Notes: generated from the sequence alone by a model not told the origin. A DNA stretch of 64,000 nt from Pseudomonadota bacterium (GCA_024228935.1 JAAESX010000091.1:224435-288434); one strand, 5' to 3'. Shown: positions 50,760 through 59,703, numbered from the stretch's first letter. Numbers and translations: made by a program.

Positions 50760-52064
50760 TCAGGCCAGCTCGCCACGCAGCGTGTTCGTGAACCCGCGCG
50801 TGATCTCGACGGCGACCGTGGTGCCGATCAGATCGGCGGTGCCTGGGAAGTTGACCATCTTGAAGGTCCCGGTCCGGCCGCACATGACGTCGTCGTCCCA
50901 GCGCGAGGGGCCCTCGACGAGCACGTCGAAGACACGGCCCTCGTCGCGCTTGTTGCTGACCAGGGTCAGCTCCTGCTGGCGCTTCTGGAAGACCTTCAGG
51001 CGCTCGCCGGCGACCCGATCCAGGACGGGCTCGTCGGAGAGCCGGAGCGCCGGTGTGCCCGGACGGGGCGAGTACTTGAAGCTGAACGAGCCGTCGAAGC
51101 CGACCTCCTCGAGCAGCGTCATCGTCTCGTCGAAGTCGGCATCGGTCTCGCCGGGGAACCCGACGATGATGTCGGTCGTCAGGGACAGGCCGGGGCGGGC
51201 CGAGCGCAGATCGGAGACCACCTCGAGGTAGCGCTCGCGCGTGTAGAACCGCTTCATGCGCTTGAGCATGCGGTCGCTGCCGGACTGGACGGGCAGGTGC
51301 AGGTGCGAGGTGAGCTGGGGCAGGTCCCGGTAGGCCTGGACGACGTCGGGGCCCATGTCGCGGGGGTGGCTGGTCGTGTACCGGATGCGCTCGACGCCGG
51401 GCAGCTCGGCCACCGCGTACAGCAGCTCGGCGAAGGTCTTCTCGTCGGTCTTCAGGCCGTAGCTGTTGACGTTCTGGCCGATGAGCGTGACCTCGGCCAC
51501 GCCCTGGTCCACGAGCGCCCGCACCTCGTCGAGGATCTGGGCGCTGGGCCGGCTGACCTCGGTGCCGCGGGTCATCGGCACGATGCAGAAGGTGCACTTG
51601 TTGTCGCAGCCCTTCTGGATGGTGACGAACGCGCCGACCTTGCCGTCCGAATGGGTCTCCTGCACAAACGCGAACGCGGCGTTGTCGAGGAAGCTGTTCT
51701 CGAGCACCCGCTCGGTCTCGGTGCGCTGGACGAGCTCGCGCACGTTGGGCACGTGATCCGGTCCGAAGACCAGGTCGACGTCCTTCCGGTACCGCTTGAA
51801 CAGCGAGGCGCCGGCGTGCTGGGCCATGCAGCCGGCGATTCCGATCCGGGCCCCACGTTCACGGTGGTGGCGGACCTCGCCGATGAAGCTGCGCAGCTTG
51901 TGCTCGGGCTTCTCCCGCACAGAGCAGGTGTTCACCAGGATGAGGTCGGCATCGTCCGGGCTCGCCGTCGCGACGTACCCGTCCTCTCCGAGCAGCGCCT
52001 TGATCTTGGCGCTGTCGTAGTCGTTCATCTGGCACCCGAAGGTCTTGATGTAGACCTTCTTCAC
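50760..52064 (-). CDS. miaB: tRNA-2-methylthio-N6-dimethylallyladenosine synthase
   Basis: 434 residues, radical-SAM methylthiotransferase acting on A37 of tRNAs. The N-terminal UPF0004 domain has IKTFGCQMN, VNTCSVREK and IAGCMAQ, which bind the auxiliary 4Fe-4S cluster. The radical-SAM motif is KGCDNKCTFCIVP, and a C-terminal TRAM domain runs from about 370. The start is GTG 52064, fixed by GGAGG six bases upstream; the longer open frame beyond is not coding. It is divergent from the methyltransferase gene and upstream of the ABC-F gene. Confidence 0.96.
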   Translation of the reverse strand: MKKVYIKTFGCQMNDYDSAKIKALLGEDGYVATASPDDADLILVNTCSVREKPEHKLRSFIGEVRHHRERGARIGIAGCMAQHAGASLFKRYRKDVDLVFGPDHVPNVRELVQRTETERVLENSFLDNAAFAFVQETHSDGKVGAFVTIQKGCDNKCTFCIVPMTRGTEVSRPSAQILDEVRALVDQGVAEVTLIGQNVNSYGLKTDEKTFAELLYAVAELPGVERIRYTTSHPRDMGPDVVQAYRDLPQLTSHLHLPVQSGSDRMLKRMKRFYTRERYLEVVSDLRSARPGLSLTTDIIVGFPGETDADFDETMTLLEEVGFDGSFSFKYSPRPGTPALRLSDEPVLDRVAGERLKVFQKRQQELTLVSNKRDEGRVFDVLVEGPSRWDDDVMCGRTGTFKMVNFPGTADLIGTTVAVEITRGFTNTLRGELA

Positions 52065-52104
52065 TGCGCACCTCCGGGCGCCGTCTCTAACCACGTCGGC
52101 GCGA

Positions 52105-52110
52105 TAGGCT
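52105..52110 (+). promoter_or_regulatory. leaderless-type -10 box (TAGGCT)
   Basis: TAGGCT ends 7 bases before ATG 52118, with no Shine-Dalgarno. The same hexamer lies about 30 bases before the lipoprotein start at 62223, where a Shine-Dalgarno is present. Confidence 0.45.
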
Positions 52111-52117
52111 CGCAGAC

Positions 52118-53014
52118 ATGTTCGTGTGTCCCGAGACCGGCGCGTCCCTGGAGGCCTGGTACAGCAACCAGGCCGACGTCCTGTACCCCAGCGTCGACGG
52201 CATCCCGGTGCTCGTCCCGCGTCCGTACGACTTCCTGCGACGGCACGGCCCGTGGGACCCCACGAGCGGGGTCGCCGGCCACGCACAGGACATCCTCGGC
52301 GTCGACGCGCCCGACGCGGTCAGCCCGTTCCTGGCTCCCTCGGGGCTCGGCGCCAGCGGGAGCTTCGGCGACTGGCTCCTCGATCTGGGCCAGGACGGCC
52401 CGGACGCCTGGCTCGCCGCACAGGCCCAGGACGCGGCTCCCGTGGGCCCCGCCGTCGACATCGGCTGCGGGACCGGTCCGATGGCCGCGCGGATGCACGC
52501 CGCGGGTCGACACGTCATCGCGCTCGACCGGTCGCCCGACGCGGTGCTGCTGTGCCGCGCGCTGCTGACCGGCGGACTCACCGAGGCGCTCGTTCCGACC
52601 CACCGCCGCGGCGCCCGGATGATGTCGGTGCCCGTGCGGCCCGCGACCTCGGGCCTGGAGCTGGCGATCGCCGACGCCCGCCATCCGCCGCTCGAGCCGG
52701 CCAGCATGGCCTGGGCGCACCTGGGCTTCCTGCTCGACGTGCTCGGCCCGGACGACGTCGTCGCCGCCCTGGTCGCAACCATCGGCCTGCTCCCGCGCGG
52801 CGGGGTGCTGACCCTCGCCAACGCGTACGACGCGCCCGAGGGTGCGCCCAACCTCCCCGACGAAGCGCCCCCAGGACCCGAGATGCGCGAGGTCCTGGCC
52901 GAGCTGGGCATGACCGTGCTCGCCGAGCGTGACAAGGTCCCGCATGTGACGCGGCACTACGACCGGCGGTTCACCGTGCGCCTGGTCGACTGCATGGTGC
53001 TGCGCCGAGACTAG
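52118..53014 (+). CDS. SAM-dependent methyltransferase with Trm112-like start
   Basis: 298 residues. The first 35 residues (FVCPETGASLEAW, DGIPVLVP) resemble the Trm112/zinc-ribbon start of several methyltransferases, with only one Cys left. The Rossmann core has motif I VDIGCGTGPMAARM, motif II ALDRSPDAV and a later LGFLLDVL. These identify a class I SAM methyltransferase. The substrate cannot be inferred. Its end overlaps the convergent reductase gene by four bases. Confidence 0.82.
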   Translation: MFVCPETGASLEAWYSNQADVLYPSVDGIPVLVPRPYDFLRRHGPWDPTSGVAGHAQDILGVDAPDAVSPFLAPSGLGASGSFGDWLLDLGQDGPDAWLAAQAQDAAPVGPAVDIGCGTGPMAARMHAAGRHVIALDRSPDAVLLCRALLTGGLTEALVPTHRRGARMMSVPVRPATSGLELAIADARHPPLEPASMAWAHLGFLLDVLGPDDVVAALVATIGLLPRGGVLTLANAYDAPEGAPNLPDEAPPGPEMREVLAELGMTVLAERDKVPHVTRHYDRRFTVRLVDCMVLRRD

Positions 53015-54042
53015 AGCTTCGCCTCGACCCAGCCCTCGGCGAGACGCGGCGCCAGACCGAGCTTTCGCGCCTCGCGCCCGAAGGTCTCGACGTCATCGAG
53101 CCGGATCCGCCGGCCCTGGGCGAACGGGGTCGGCCGACCGGTCAGCGCGATGACCATGGGCTCGAGCAGACAGGCGTACACCTGCCACGGTCCGTAGCCG
53201 CTGACCACGTGGTACAGCCGGCCCCAGAAGCCCTTGTCCCAGCCGGGCGGGATGGCCATCGCCTCGGCGGCCAGGACCTTGACGCCGGGCGAGTGCTCGC
53301 CGGCGGTCAGCGTGGGTGGCAGGGCCACGTCGAGCAGCACGGTGCCGGGCTCGAGGGCTCCCGGGTCCAGCGTCCCGCCGGTAGTGGCGGCCCCGACGAC
53401 CACGCGACGGCCCTTCACCGCATCCTCGGCGCTCATCAGGGGAAGCCCGAGCTTGGCAGCACGACGCTCCAGCGCCTTGCCCCGACCGGCGACGACCACG
53501 TCCAGGCCGGACTTGGACAGCAGCTCGGCCACCGCCTGGCCGACCGCCCCGGCGTACCCGAGCACCGCGACCCGCTCCTCCCCTCTCGTCCGGCAGACCG
53601 CCAGGGTGTTCTCGACCGCGGACCACGTCGTCGCCGCCCCGCCCGTGGTCACCGGGACCTTCACGTACTCCTGCAGCGAGACCCCCCGTCCGGCCACGAC
53701 CGCCAGCAGCGAGCCGAGCCCGATGGCGTCGACGTGACCGGGCACATGCGCGGCCTCGATCATCGCCCGGAGCGCCTCATCCTGGTGCTCGAGCAGGTTG
53801 TACGGCGTGCGGGGGATCGTGACGACGACCCCCTCGGCGACGTCACCGAAGCGGAGTCGGCACAGCTCACCCGGGGCGCCCGTGGGGGCCCGTCCAGCGG
53901 CGACGTCGACCAGTCCACGACGCGCCCCGACGATGCGGAGCTGTCCCTCGGTCAAGGGGTGGACCAGGAACGCGAAGCGCTTCAGGCGGTCAGCCCTTCT
54001 CGGCGAGGAGCCCGACGACGATCCGGTAGAAGGTCGCGACAC
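53011..54042 (-). CDS. acyl-ACP reductase (AAR)-like protein
   Basis: Up to 343 residues. The whole length parallels cyanobacterial long-chain acyl-ACP reductase. It has FAFLVHPLT near the start, IGLGSLLAVVAGRG, then a Rossmann turn VLGYAGAVGQAVAELL for NADPH. The C-terminal block QVYACLLEPM contains Cys at about 291, in the place of the AAR nucleophile, and DDVETFGREARKLG follows. It should reduce a fatty acyl-ACP to an aldehyde. It lies directly behind an acyl carrier protein gene, which fits. The start is unclear: GTG 54042 overlaps the ACP gene by 53 bases without a ribosome site. The true N-terminus may be nearer 53,990. Confidence 0.78.
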   Translation of the reverse strand: MSRPSTGSSSGSSPRRADRLKRFAFLVHPLTEGQLRIVGARRGLVDVAAGRAPTGAPGELCRLRFGDVAEGVVVTIPRTPYNLLEHQDEALRAMIEAAHVPGHVDAIGLGSLLAVVAGRGVSLQEYVKVPVTTGGAATTWSAVENTLAVCRTRGEERVAVLGYAGAVGQAVAELLSKSGLDVVVAGRGKALERRAAKLGLPLMSAEDAVKGRRVVVGAATTGGTLDPGALEPGTVLLDVALPPTLTAGEHSPGVKVLAAEAMAIPPGWDKGFWGRLYHVVSGYGPWQVYACLLEPMVIALTGRPTPFAQGRRIRLDDVETFGREARKLGLAPRLAEGWVEAKL

Positions 54043-54427
54043 GGAACAGCGTCGGGATCTCCGCGGCCTTGAGGCCCGGCTTGATGTCGGCGGGGTCGAC
54101 CTCGGGCATGGCCTCGGCGAGCTTCTTCAGCCCGGCCTCGGTCAGCACGCCGTCGGTCTCGTAGACGACGCCGTCGTCCAGACCATCTCGCGCCTGCGAC
54201 TCGACGCCGCCGCGCGGGATCTTGATGTCGAACGCGCGCTCGAGGCGGAAGACGATGTCCAGGAAGTCGAGGGACTCGGCGCCCAGGTCGTCGATGAGGC
54301 GGCCGTCGAGCTCCACCTCGTCTTCGTCGAGCCCCAGGGCCTCGGCGATCGCGTCCTGGACCTTGGCGAGGACCGCCTGGTCGATGGTGTCCGAAGGAAT
54401 CGCAGTCACAGGGGGGTTCACGCTCAT
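53990..54427 (-). CDS. acyl carrier protein with C-terminal extension
   Basis: 145 residues from ATG 54427 (ATG 54436 is possible). The ACP fold is clear: helix AVLAKVQDAIAEAL, then LDGRLIDDLGAESLDFLDIV, in which the Ser of ESLD should carry phosphopantetheine. Helix II/III (RLERAFDIKIP) follows. The ACP ends at about 85; the last 60 residues (GVLTEAGLKKLAEAM, FRVATFYRIVVGLL) are an unusual helical tail that may dock the ketosynthases or reductase. It lies between a ketosynthase-like gene and the acyl-ACP reductase-like gene, all read leftward. Confidence 0.88.
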   Translation of the reverse strand: MSVNPPVTAIPSDTIDQAVLAKVQDAIAEALGLDEDEVELDGRLIDDLGAESLDFLDIVFRLERAFDIKIPRGGVESQARDGLDDGVVYETDGVLTEAGLKKLAEAMPEVDPADIKPGLKAAEIPTLFRVATFYRIVVGLLAEKG

Positions 54428-54500
54428 CAGGGTCATCCGCTGACGAGGGTGCCCTCTCGCAGCGCCGCGAACGTACGCGAGGCGTCGCACCCCCAGCAAG

Positions 54501-55304
54501 TCAAGAGGTCGTGACGAGCCGAAGCGCCCTTCCACCCGGGTCAATCAGCCCGGCATTCTCGCCGCGCAGCAGGGTCCGAGCCAGGGCCACGGGTAGCGCC
54601 GCAGCGCCCAGGTACCCGAGTTCGGCTTCCTCGTCGGGGAGCGCCGGTCCGTCGCCGACCTCGATCCGCCAGCGACCGGGCTTCGCCGACAGCGAGAAGA
54701 ACGCCGCGCCCTCGCCACAGCGACGGCCACCCAGGAGCGGATCCAGGCCGATCCAGGCGTCGCTCGCTCCGGCGACCACGACATCCGCGCGGTCCTCGGC
54801 GATGGCCGCGATGCCCTCGCAGAGAGCGTGCAGCCCCGAGGCGTCCCCGTCGCAGTAGTTCGCGTTCACGCCCTGGAAGTCGTGGCTGGCCGAGGCGAAG
54901 CCGAGCACGTTGTTCGAGAGGCCCTTCACGAGCCACAGGGGGTGGATGCGGTCGTAGCCCTGCTCGGCGAAGGCCCGCAGGTCCAGGTTCCCCTCGGCGT
55001 CGGTGGCGACCTCGAGCGCAGGGACTAGGTCCTCCATCTCGCCGCCAAGTGGGGTGCTGCCCACGAACATCCCGCGCCGGCCGGGTTCGACCGGCTCCCA
55101 GTCGGCGTGATCGGACAGCGCCAGGCGGATGCCCGAGACCCCGAGCTTCACGCTCCGCGACATCAGCTTCAGGTTCTTGCGGTTCTCGACGTACGCCCGC
55201 GCCCGAAAGCCGGGGACTTCGCTGCGGCGACCGCCCACGGCCCCCTCGACGCCGATGCCAGCACCGCAGAGCAGCCCGACGCCGTGGACGTAGACGGTCC
55301 TCAT
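54501..55304 (-). CDS. short ketosynthase-like protein, catalytic Cys replaced
   Basis: 267 residues, the size of the 'ketoacyl-synthase N-terminal domain only' proteins (PF13723 type) found beside active ketosynthases in aryl polyene clusters. The region normally TACASG reads CDGDASGLHAL, placing Asp where the catalytic Cys should be, although a Cys lies two residues earlier. No His-His half is present. It is likely a chain-length-factor-like partner of the active enzyme. Its start ATG 55304 overlaps the stop of that enzyme's gene (ATGA). Confidence 0.8.
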   Translation of the reverse strand: MRTVYVHGVGLLCGAGIGVEGAVGGRRSEVPGFRARAYVENRKNLKLMSRSVKLGVSGIRLALSDHADWEPVEPGRRGMFVGSTPLGGEMEDLVPALEVATDAEGNLDLRAFAEQGYDRIHPLWLVKGLSNNVLGFASASHDFQGVNANYCDGDASGLHALCEGIAAIAEDRADVVVAGASDAWIGLDPLLGGRRCGEGAAFFSLSAKPGRWRIEVGDGPALPDEEAELGYLGAAALPVALARTLLRGENAGLIDPGGRALRLVTTS

Positions 55305-56503
55305 GCCCGACCGAAGATGAGCGAGCAGTTCTGCCCGCCGAAGCCGAAGCTGTTGCTGAGGAGCGTCTGCATGGCTCCCTCCACGGGGTCGCGCTGAACC
55401 GTCACGCCGAGATCGTCGACGACCTCGCAGCCGCTCGTACCGGGGCTCCAGCCTTCGTGCAACGCCGCGATGCATGCGGCGGCCTCGACGGCCCCAGCGG
55501 CGGCGATGCAGTGACCGATGGCGCCCTTGATCGAAGAGACCGGCACATCGGGGCCGAGCACCTGTCGCACAGCGCGGGCCTCGACCTTGTCGCCGAGCGG
55601 CGTCCCCGTGCCGTGGCAGTTGACGTGTTCGACGGTGGAGAGTCCGGCCTCGGCCAGGGCACGCCGCATGGACAGCGCAGCGCCTCGGCCTTCCGGGTGC
55701 GGCGCGGTGACGTTGTGGGCGTCGACGCTGCTCCCGGACCCGAGCAGGGCAGCGAGGACCTCGGCGCCGCGGGCCTCGGCGTGTTCGCGCGACTCGAGCC
55801 GCAGGACCGCCGCGCCCTCGCCGATCGCGAAGCCGTTCCGCCGCCGATCGAAGGGCCGGCAGGTGTCTTCGGACAGCGCGCCGAGCACGATGAACGACAG
55901 CACGCCGAGCGGGTGGATCATCGCGTCGTGCCCGCCGCAGAACGCGACGTCGACCTCGCCCCGGCGAATGGAGCGGGCGCCGTTGGCGATGGCCAGCGCA
56001 CCCGCCGCGCAAGCGGAGAACGAGGTCTGCTGAGGTCCCGCGCAGCCCAGCTCGCGAGCCACCAGTGCGGTCACGCGTTCCGGCAGGTGCCGACGAGGGG
56101 CGACCCGATCCGACGCGATGTCCGCGTGGACCCGCGCCCGATCCAGGCGTCCGTCGACCACGTGCGGGAAGGCGTCCTCGGCCAGCTCGCGTGGAGTGAC
56201 GGACGACAACCCGGTCCCCAGCCACACTCCGGCCCGCGTGGGCTCGACGTCGAGCGCGACATCGAGCGCCGCGGCCAGGGCCAGCCGCGCCTTGCGGTCG
56301 TCCGGGTGGTCCGGCAGCTGCGGGAGCTCGGCCTGGACCTGGGCGGCGCTCGCGATCGGCAGCCCCTGGGCCTCGAACGCGGTCAGCTCCGACAGCGCGC
56401 TGCGACCGGCTCGAAGTCCAGACGCCAACGGGCCGAGTCCACGGCCGAACGCCGACACGACGCCCACGGCCGTGACGACGACCTGGCGACCCTCAGCGCT
56501 CAC
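55301..56503 (-). CDS. beta-ketoacyl-ACP synthase (FabF-like), active-site complete
   Basis: 400 residues with the full Cys-His-His triad: TSFSACAAGALAI, NCHGTGTPLGD and SSIKGAIGHCIA. The C-terminal NSFGFGGQNCSLIFG is the family ending. It condenses a malonyl-ACP-derived unit with an acyl chain. The start is GTG 56503, overlapping the end of the upstream kinase gene by 11 bases. The following gene, overlapping by ATGA, encodes a short Cys-less ketosynthase, so the two probably work as a pair. Confidence 0.92.
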   Translation of the reverse strand: MSAEGRQVVVTAVGVVSAFGRGLGPLASGLRAGRSALSELTAFEAQGLPIASAAQVQAELPQLPDHPDDRKARLALAAALDVALDVEPTRAGVWLGTGLSSVTPRELAEDAFPHVVDGRLDRARVHADIASDRVAPRRHLPERVTALVARELGCAGPQQTSFSACAAGALAIANGARSIRRGEVDVAFCGGHDAMIHPLGVLSFIVLGALSEDTCRPFDRRRNGFAIGEGAAVLRLESREHAEARGAEVLAALLGSGSSVDAHNVTAPHPEGRGAALSMRRALAEAGLSTVEHVNCHGTGTPLGDKVEARAVRQVLGPDVPVSSIKGAIGHCIAAAGAVEAAACIAALHEGWSPGTSGCEVVDDLGVTVQRDPVEGAMQTLLSNSFGFGGQNCSLIFGRA

Positions 56504-58826
56504 ACGTGGGGGCGCCGTCGACGAAGCACTGGTAGTCGCCCGCCGTGGCGTCCGCGACCGAGGCGGTGTGCCGCGACCGATCGTTCATGTACGCGGTGAT
56601 CTGGCACTTCTCGGCGCTCTCGAGCTCGACGAAGGCGCTCCCGACCCCCTCGCCCGACGCACCCGAGCAGGTCACCTTGAGCTTCTTCAGGTCCGCCAGA
56701 TCGGTGTGGAAGCCGATGGCCGGACCGCTCGGCGGAGCCGACTCGACCTCGACCGGCGGGTCCTCGACCTCGACCGGTGGGTCCTCGACCACGATCTCGC
56801 CGGGGATCACGATGTTCGGACCACCCAGCGCCTCGACCTGCGCGATCAGCTGGTCCTTGGCGAAGACGCCCACGCCGAGGCAGCCGATTCCGCACACCAT
56901 GGCCATGCCCGCGATTCCGCCCAGGATCCAGGGGAGCTTGCTGGCCTTCTGCGGGGCCTCCTCGGGTGCTCGCGGGACGGGCCCGGCGGGCGGGGGCGGC
57001 GTACCGGGGTCCATGAACGGCGAGGCCGGCGGCGGCGGGCTGCTGGAGTCCGGGAGGATGGCGGTGGCGTTCGGGTCGTCGTCCGGAGGCGGGGGCGTCG
57101 AGGCAGACAGGATCGCGGTCGCGTCCGGATCCGGGGTCGCGTAGGACTCGACCACCGCCTGGACCGGCGCGGCGGCGACGGGCTCGGAGACGAGTCGGGT
57201 CGCGGCGTCGTGGTCGATGGGCGCCGCCGTGTGGACGGCCGTGGCCATCAGGTCCTGCTCCAGCTCCTCTTCGAGCTTGGCCATCTGCTCGATGCGTGTC
57301 GGCACATCGTCCCAGTCGTCCATGCTCGGCTCGAGGCTCGGGAGCGCGGAGACCGGGGGCGACGGCGGCAGCACCGTCTGCACCACCGGCGGCGCGACGC
57401 CGACGACCGTGGCGGCATCAGCCTCGTCGGCGGCGGGCGGCGGCGGCGTGGGCATCAGGTGCGGCGGGGGCGCGCCCACGACCGTGGCGGCCTCGTCCTC
57501 GTCGGGCGGGGGCGGCGTCAGCGGGCTGAGCGCAGGCAGCGCCTCCTGCTGCCGCGTGGCCTGCAGGTCCGGGTCGAAGTCATCCTCCTCCACGGCCGCG
57601 CCGAACGCCGGAGCGACGGGGGCCGGGGGAGCGACAGGAGCCGCGGGAGCGACAGGAGCTGCGGGAGGAACGGGGGAGGCCGGCTCTGCGAGCGCGGCCG
57701 GGGTCGCAAACGGCGGAGGGACGATCTCCTCGTCCTCCTCATCCGGCGGCATGATCGTCGGGTAGCTCTCGCGCGGCGCCTCGGGCTGCTTCTGCGGCGG
57801 GATGGGGCGCGAGCCCGAGTCGTCGAAGACCTTGGAGTCCTCGGTCAGGTCCTGGCCGGTCAGCGGGCTGGGATCCTGGGGCCGGCTGTTCGAGATCTGC
57901 AGCAGATCCGGGACGTTCTCCTCGGCCCACTCCGCGAGCGACTCGCCGGTCAGCTGGCGCGTGATCATCCGGGCGCCCTTCACCAGCTCCTTCGCCGACG
58001 GCCGAGCCTCGTGATCGAAGGACAGACACCGGGTCAGCAGCCCCTCGATCTCGCTCGCGACCTTGCCCGGGACGGGCAGTCGAGCGCGCATGAAGGACAT
58101 GCGGTCGGCCAGGAAGCGTGCGTGGCGTTCGGGCCGGCCCTTGGCCTTCCCGAGCTTCTCGAGCACCAGGATCTCGAACATCGTGGCCGCAAGGCTGTAG
58201 ACGTCGCTCGCCGGGGTCTCGGGCTCGAAGAACAGCCGCTCTGGCGGCATGTAGTCGACGCTGCCGAACTGCAGTTCGCGGGTCTCGGACTCCCGAGCCT
58301 CGAACTCGGCCCGCGCGACGCCGAAGTCCAGCACCTTCACCAGGCCGGACTCGTCGACCATGATGTTCGACGGCTTGATGTCGCGGTGGATCACCCGCAG
58401 CGGCTTCTCGCCCGGGTACGGCGGCCGGTTGTAGGCGGCGTCCAGGGCCGAGGCGGCGTACGCCATGATCTCGAGGCCCACGCGCGGCGGGATGAGCTCG
58501 ATGCCCTCGTTCAGCTCGCCGATGACGAGCTTGAAGTCGACCGCCTCGAGGTACTCCATCACCACCGCGGCGCGGCCATCGATCGAGGTCAGGTCGACCA
58601 CGTCCACGATGTTGCGATGGCGGAGCCAGCCCAGCAGGCGGGCCTCGTCACGCATCCGGCGCGCGATCTCCTCGTTCTCGGTCCACCGCCGGTGGAGCAA
58701 CTTCACCGCGGCCAGGCGGGAGAACCCGTCCGAGTGGATGACCTTGCACAGCCAGACGGCACCAAAGCCGCCCGAGGCAATCATCCGGATGAAGTGGAAC
58801 TTTCGTGTGGACTCGCGCATGGACAT
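56493..58826 (-). CDS. transmembrane eukaryote-like Ser/Thr protein kinase
   Basis: 777 residues from ATG 58826 (ATG 58820 possible). The kinase domain (about 10-285) is complete: Gly loop ASGGFGAV, Lys 42 in AAVKLLHRR, HRDIKPSNIM, VLDFGVARAE and a PPERL activation segment end. A 330-residue Pro/Ala/Asp-rich linker carries repeated short Thr motifs (AATVVGAPPP, AATVVGVAPP, DATAILSAS, NATAILPDS). One transmembrane helix (about 650-675, GMAMVCGIGCLGVGVF) precedes a 100-residue outer domain with Cys pairs. It sits inside the ketosynthase cluster and overlaps its gene, so it may regulate the pathway. Confidence 0.92.
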   Translation of the reverse strand: MSMRESTRKFHFIRMIASGGFGAVWLCKVIHSDGFSRLAAVKLLHRRWTENEEIARRMRDEARLLGWLRHRNIVDVVDLTSIDGRAAVVMEYLEAVDFKLVIGELNEGIELIPPRVGLEIMAYAASALDAAYNRPPYPGEKPLRVIHRDIKPSNIMVDESGLVKVLDFGVARAEFEARESETRELQFGSVDYMPPERLFFEPETPASDVYSLAATMFEILVLEKLGKAKGRPERHARFLADRMSFMRARLPVPGKVASEIEGLLTRCLSFDHEARPSAKELVKGARMITRQLTGESLAEWAEENVPDLLQISNSRPQDPSPLTGQDLTEDSKVFDDSGSRPIPPQKQPEAPRESYPTIMPPDEEDEEIVPPPFATPAALAEPASPVPPAAPVAPAAPVAPPAPVAPAFGAAVEEDDFDPDLQATRQQEALPALSPLTPPPPDEDEAATVVGAPPPHLMPTPPPPAADEADAATVVGVAPPVVQTVLPPSPPVSALPSLEPSMDDWDDVPTRIEQMAKLEEELEQDLMATAVHTAAPIDHDAATRLVSEPVAAAPVQAVVESYATPDPDATAILSASTPPPPDDDPNATAILPDSSSPPPPASPFMDPGTPPPPAGPVPRAPEEAPQKASKLPWILGGIAGMAMVCGIGCLGVGVFAKDQLIAQVEALGGPNIVIPGEIVVEDPPVEVEDPPVEVESAPPSGPAIGFHTDLADLKKLKVTCSGASGEGVGSAFVELESAEKCQITAYMNDRSRHTASVADATAGDYQCFVDGAPTCER

Positions 58827-58881
58827 CCGAGACCAAGTCTTCCGAGGGCCCGGCACGATATCACGCAGCCGCTCTCGCCCT

Positions 58882-59703
58882 CTAGAGCCCGGCCCTCTCG
58901 ACCCGGGCCACGATGCCATCCGGGTCCCGCCCGACAGCGTGTCCGCCGAGCGCCATCGCGAGCAGGCCGTCGGCACATCCACACCACCCCGCCGTGGCGT
59001 GGTGGGCGTACGTCGGCCGGTCCGGACGCAGACCGGAGCCGCAATCGACGACGTCGAACAGGCCTTGTCCGGCGGGCACGACGCGGAACGCCACCGCGGC
59101 CTCTCCGGGCGCGGCGTCCACCCCAAGGCGCCGCATGTCCCGAACGCCACCCCCGTCCACGTGCGAGTCCGCCGCGACGGCCAGCGCTTCCGGACAGCGC
59201 CCCTCGACGACCGCGTGGATGGCCATACGAAGCGCCGAGACGCCGGCTGCGGCCCCGCCGGTACAGGTGTCGGCGATCCCCAGGACCCCAAGGTTGATCG
59301 ACAGGTGGGCCAGGACCATGTTCGGGAGCGTCTTCAGGGGAAGGAGCGGCGGATAGAGATCCCGACCTCGCCCGGCGAGCAGGCCGACGTCGAGCTGCCC
59401 ATCCCGTGCGCTCGCGACGATCGCGGCGTCCGCCTCGCCTTCGTCCGGCGGCTCGCGGCGCACGCCGACGAACAGGCCGAGGCTCTCCCGGTCTCCATCG
59501 AAGCCGGCGACTGCCAGCCCAGCGACGGGAAGCGCGAGCCGGGCCGCCCGAGGCAGGAGCTTGGCGTCCTTCCGACGCACGAGCCAGTCGCGAAGCCGCG
59601 GTCCTGGGACCACGCCCCCGAGCAGGTCGGGGTGTCCGGGCACGTCGAGCGGTGTGAGCTCGGTCGCGCACAGGACCTCGACCGCCGCGATGCCCGCCCT
59701 CAT
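58882..59703 (-). CDS. second short ketosynthase-like protein, catalytic Cys replaced
   Basis: 273 residues, again an N-terminal-half ketosynthase. It has KTLPNMVLAHLSINLGVLG and then DTCTGGAAAGVSALRMA, where the catalytic Cys position aligns with Ala. AVAADSHVDGGG corresponds to the family strand before the second half. Like its counterpart at 54501 it lacks the His residues. Its ATG 59703 overlaps the stop of an active ketosynthase gene (ATGA). The two short proteins are only distantly similar to each other, so the pairs are not a recent duplication. Confidence 0.75.
   Translation of the reverse strand: MRAGIAAVEVLCATELTPLDVPGHPDLLGGVVPGPRLRDWLVRRKDAKLLPRAARLALPVAGLAVAGFDGDRESLGLFVGVRREPPDEGEADAAIVASARDGQLDVGLLAGRGRDLYPPLLPLKTLPNMVLAHLSINLGVLGIADTCTGGAAAGVSALRMAIHAVVEGRCPEALAVAADSHVDGGGVRDMRRLGVDAAPGEAAVAFRVVPAGQGLFDVVDCGSGLRPDRPTYAHHATAGWCGCADGLLAMALGGHAVGRDPDGIVARVERAGL

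Noticed and set aside
56600..57800. Antisense open frames rich in Gly/Ala over the kinase linker
   Set aside because: They are shadows of the Pro/Ala/Asp-rich linker; the leftward kinase frame is continuous.
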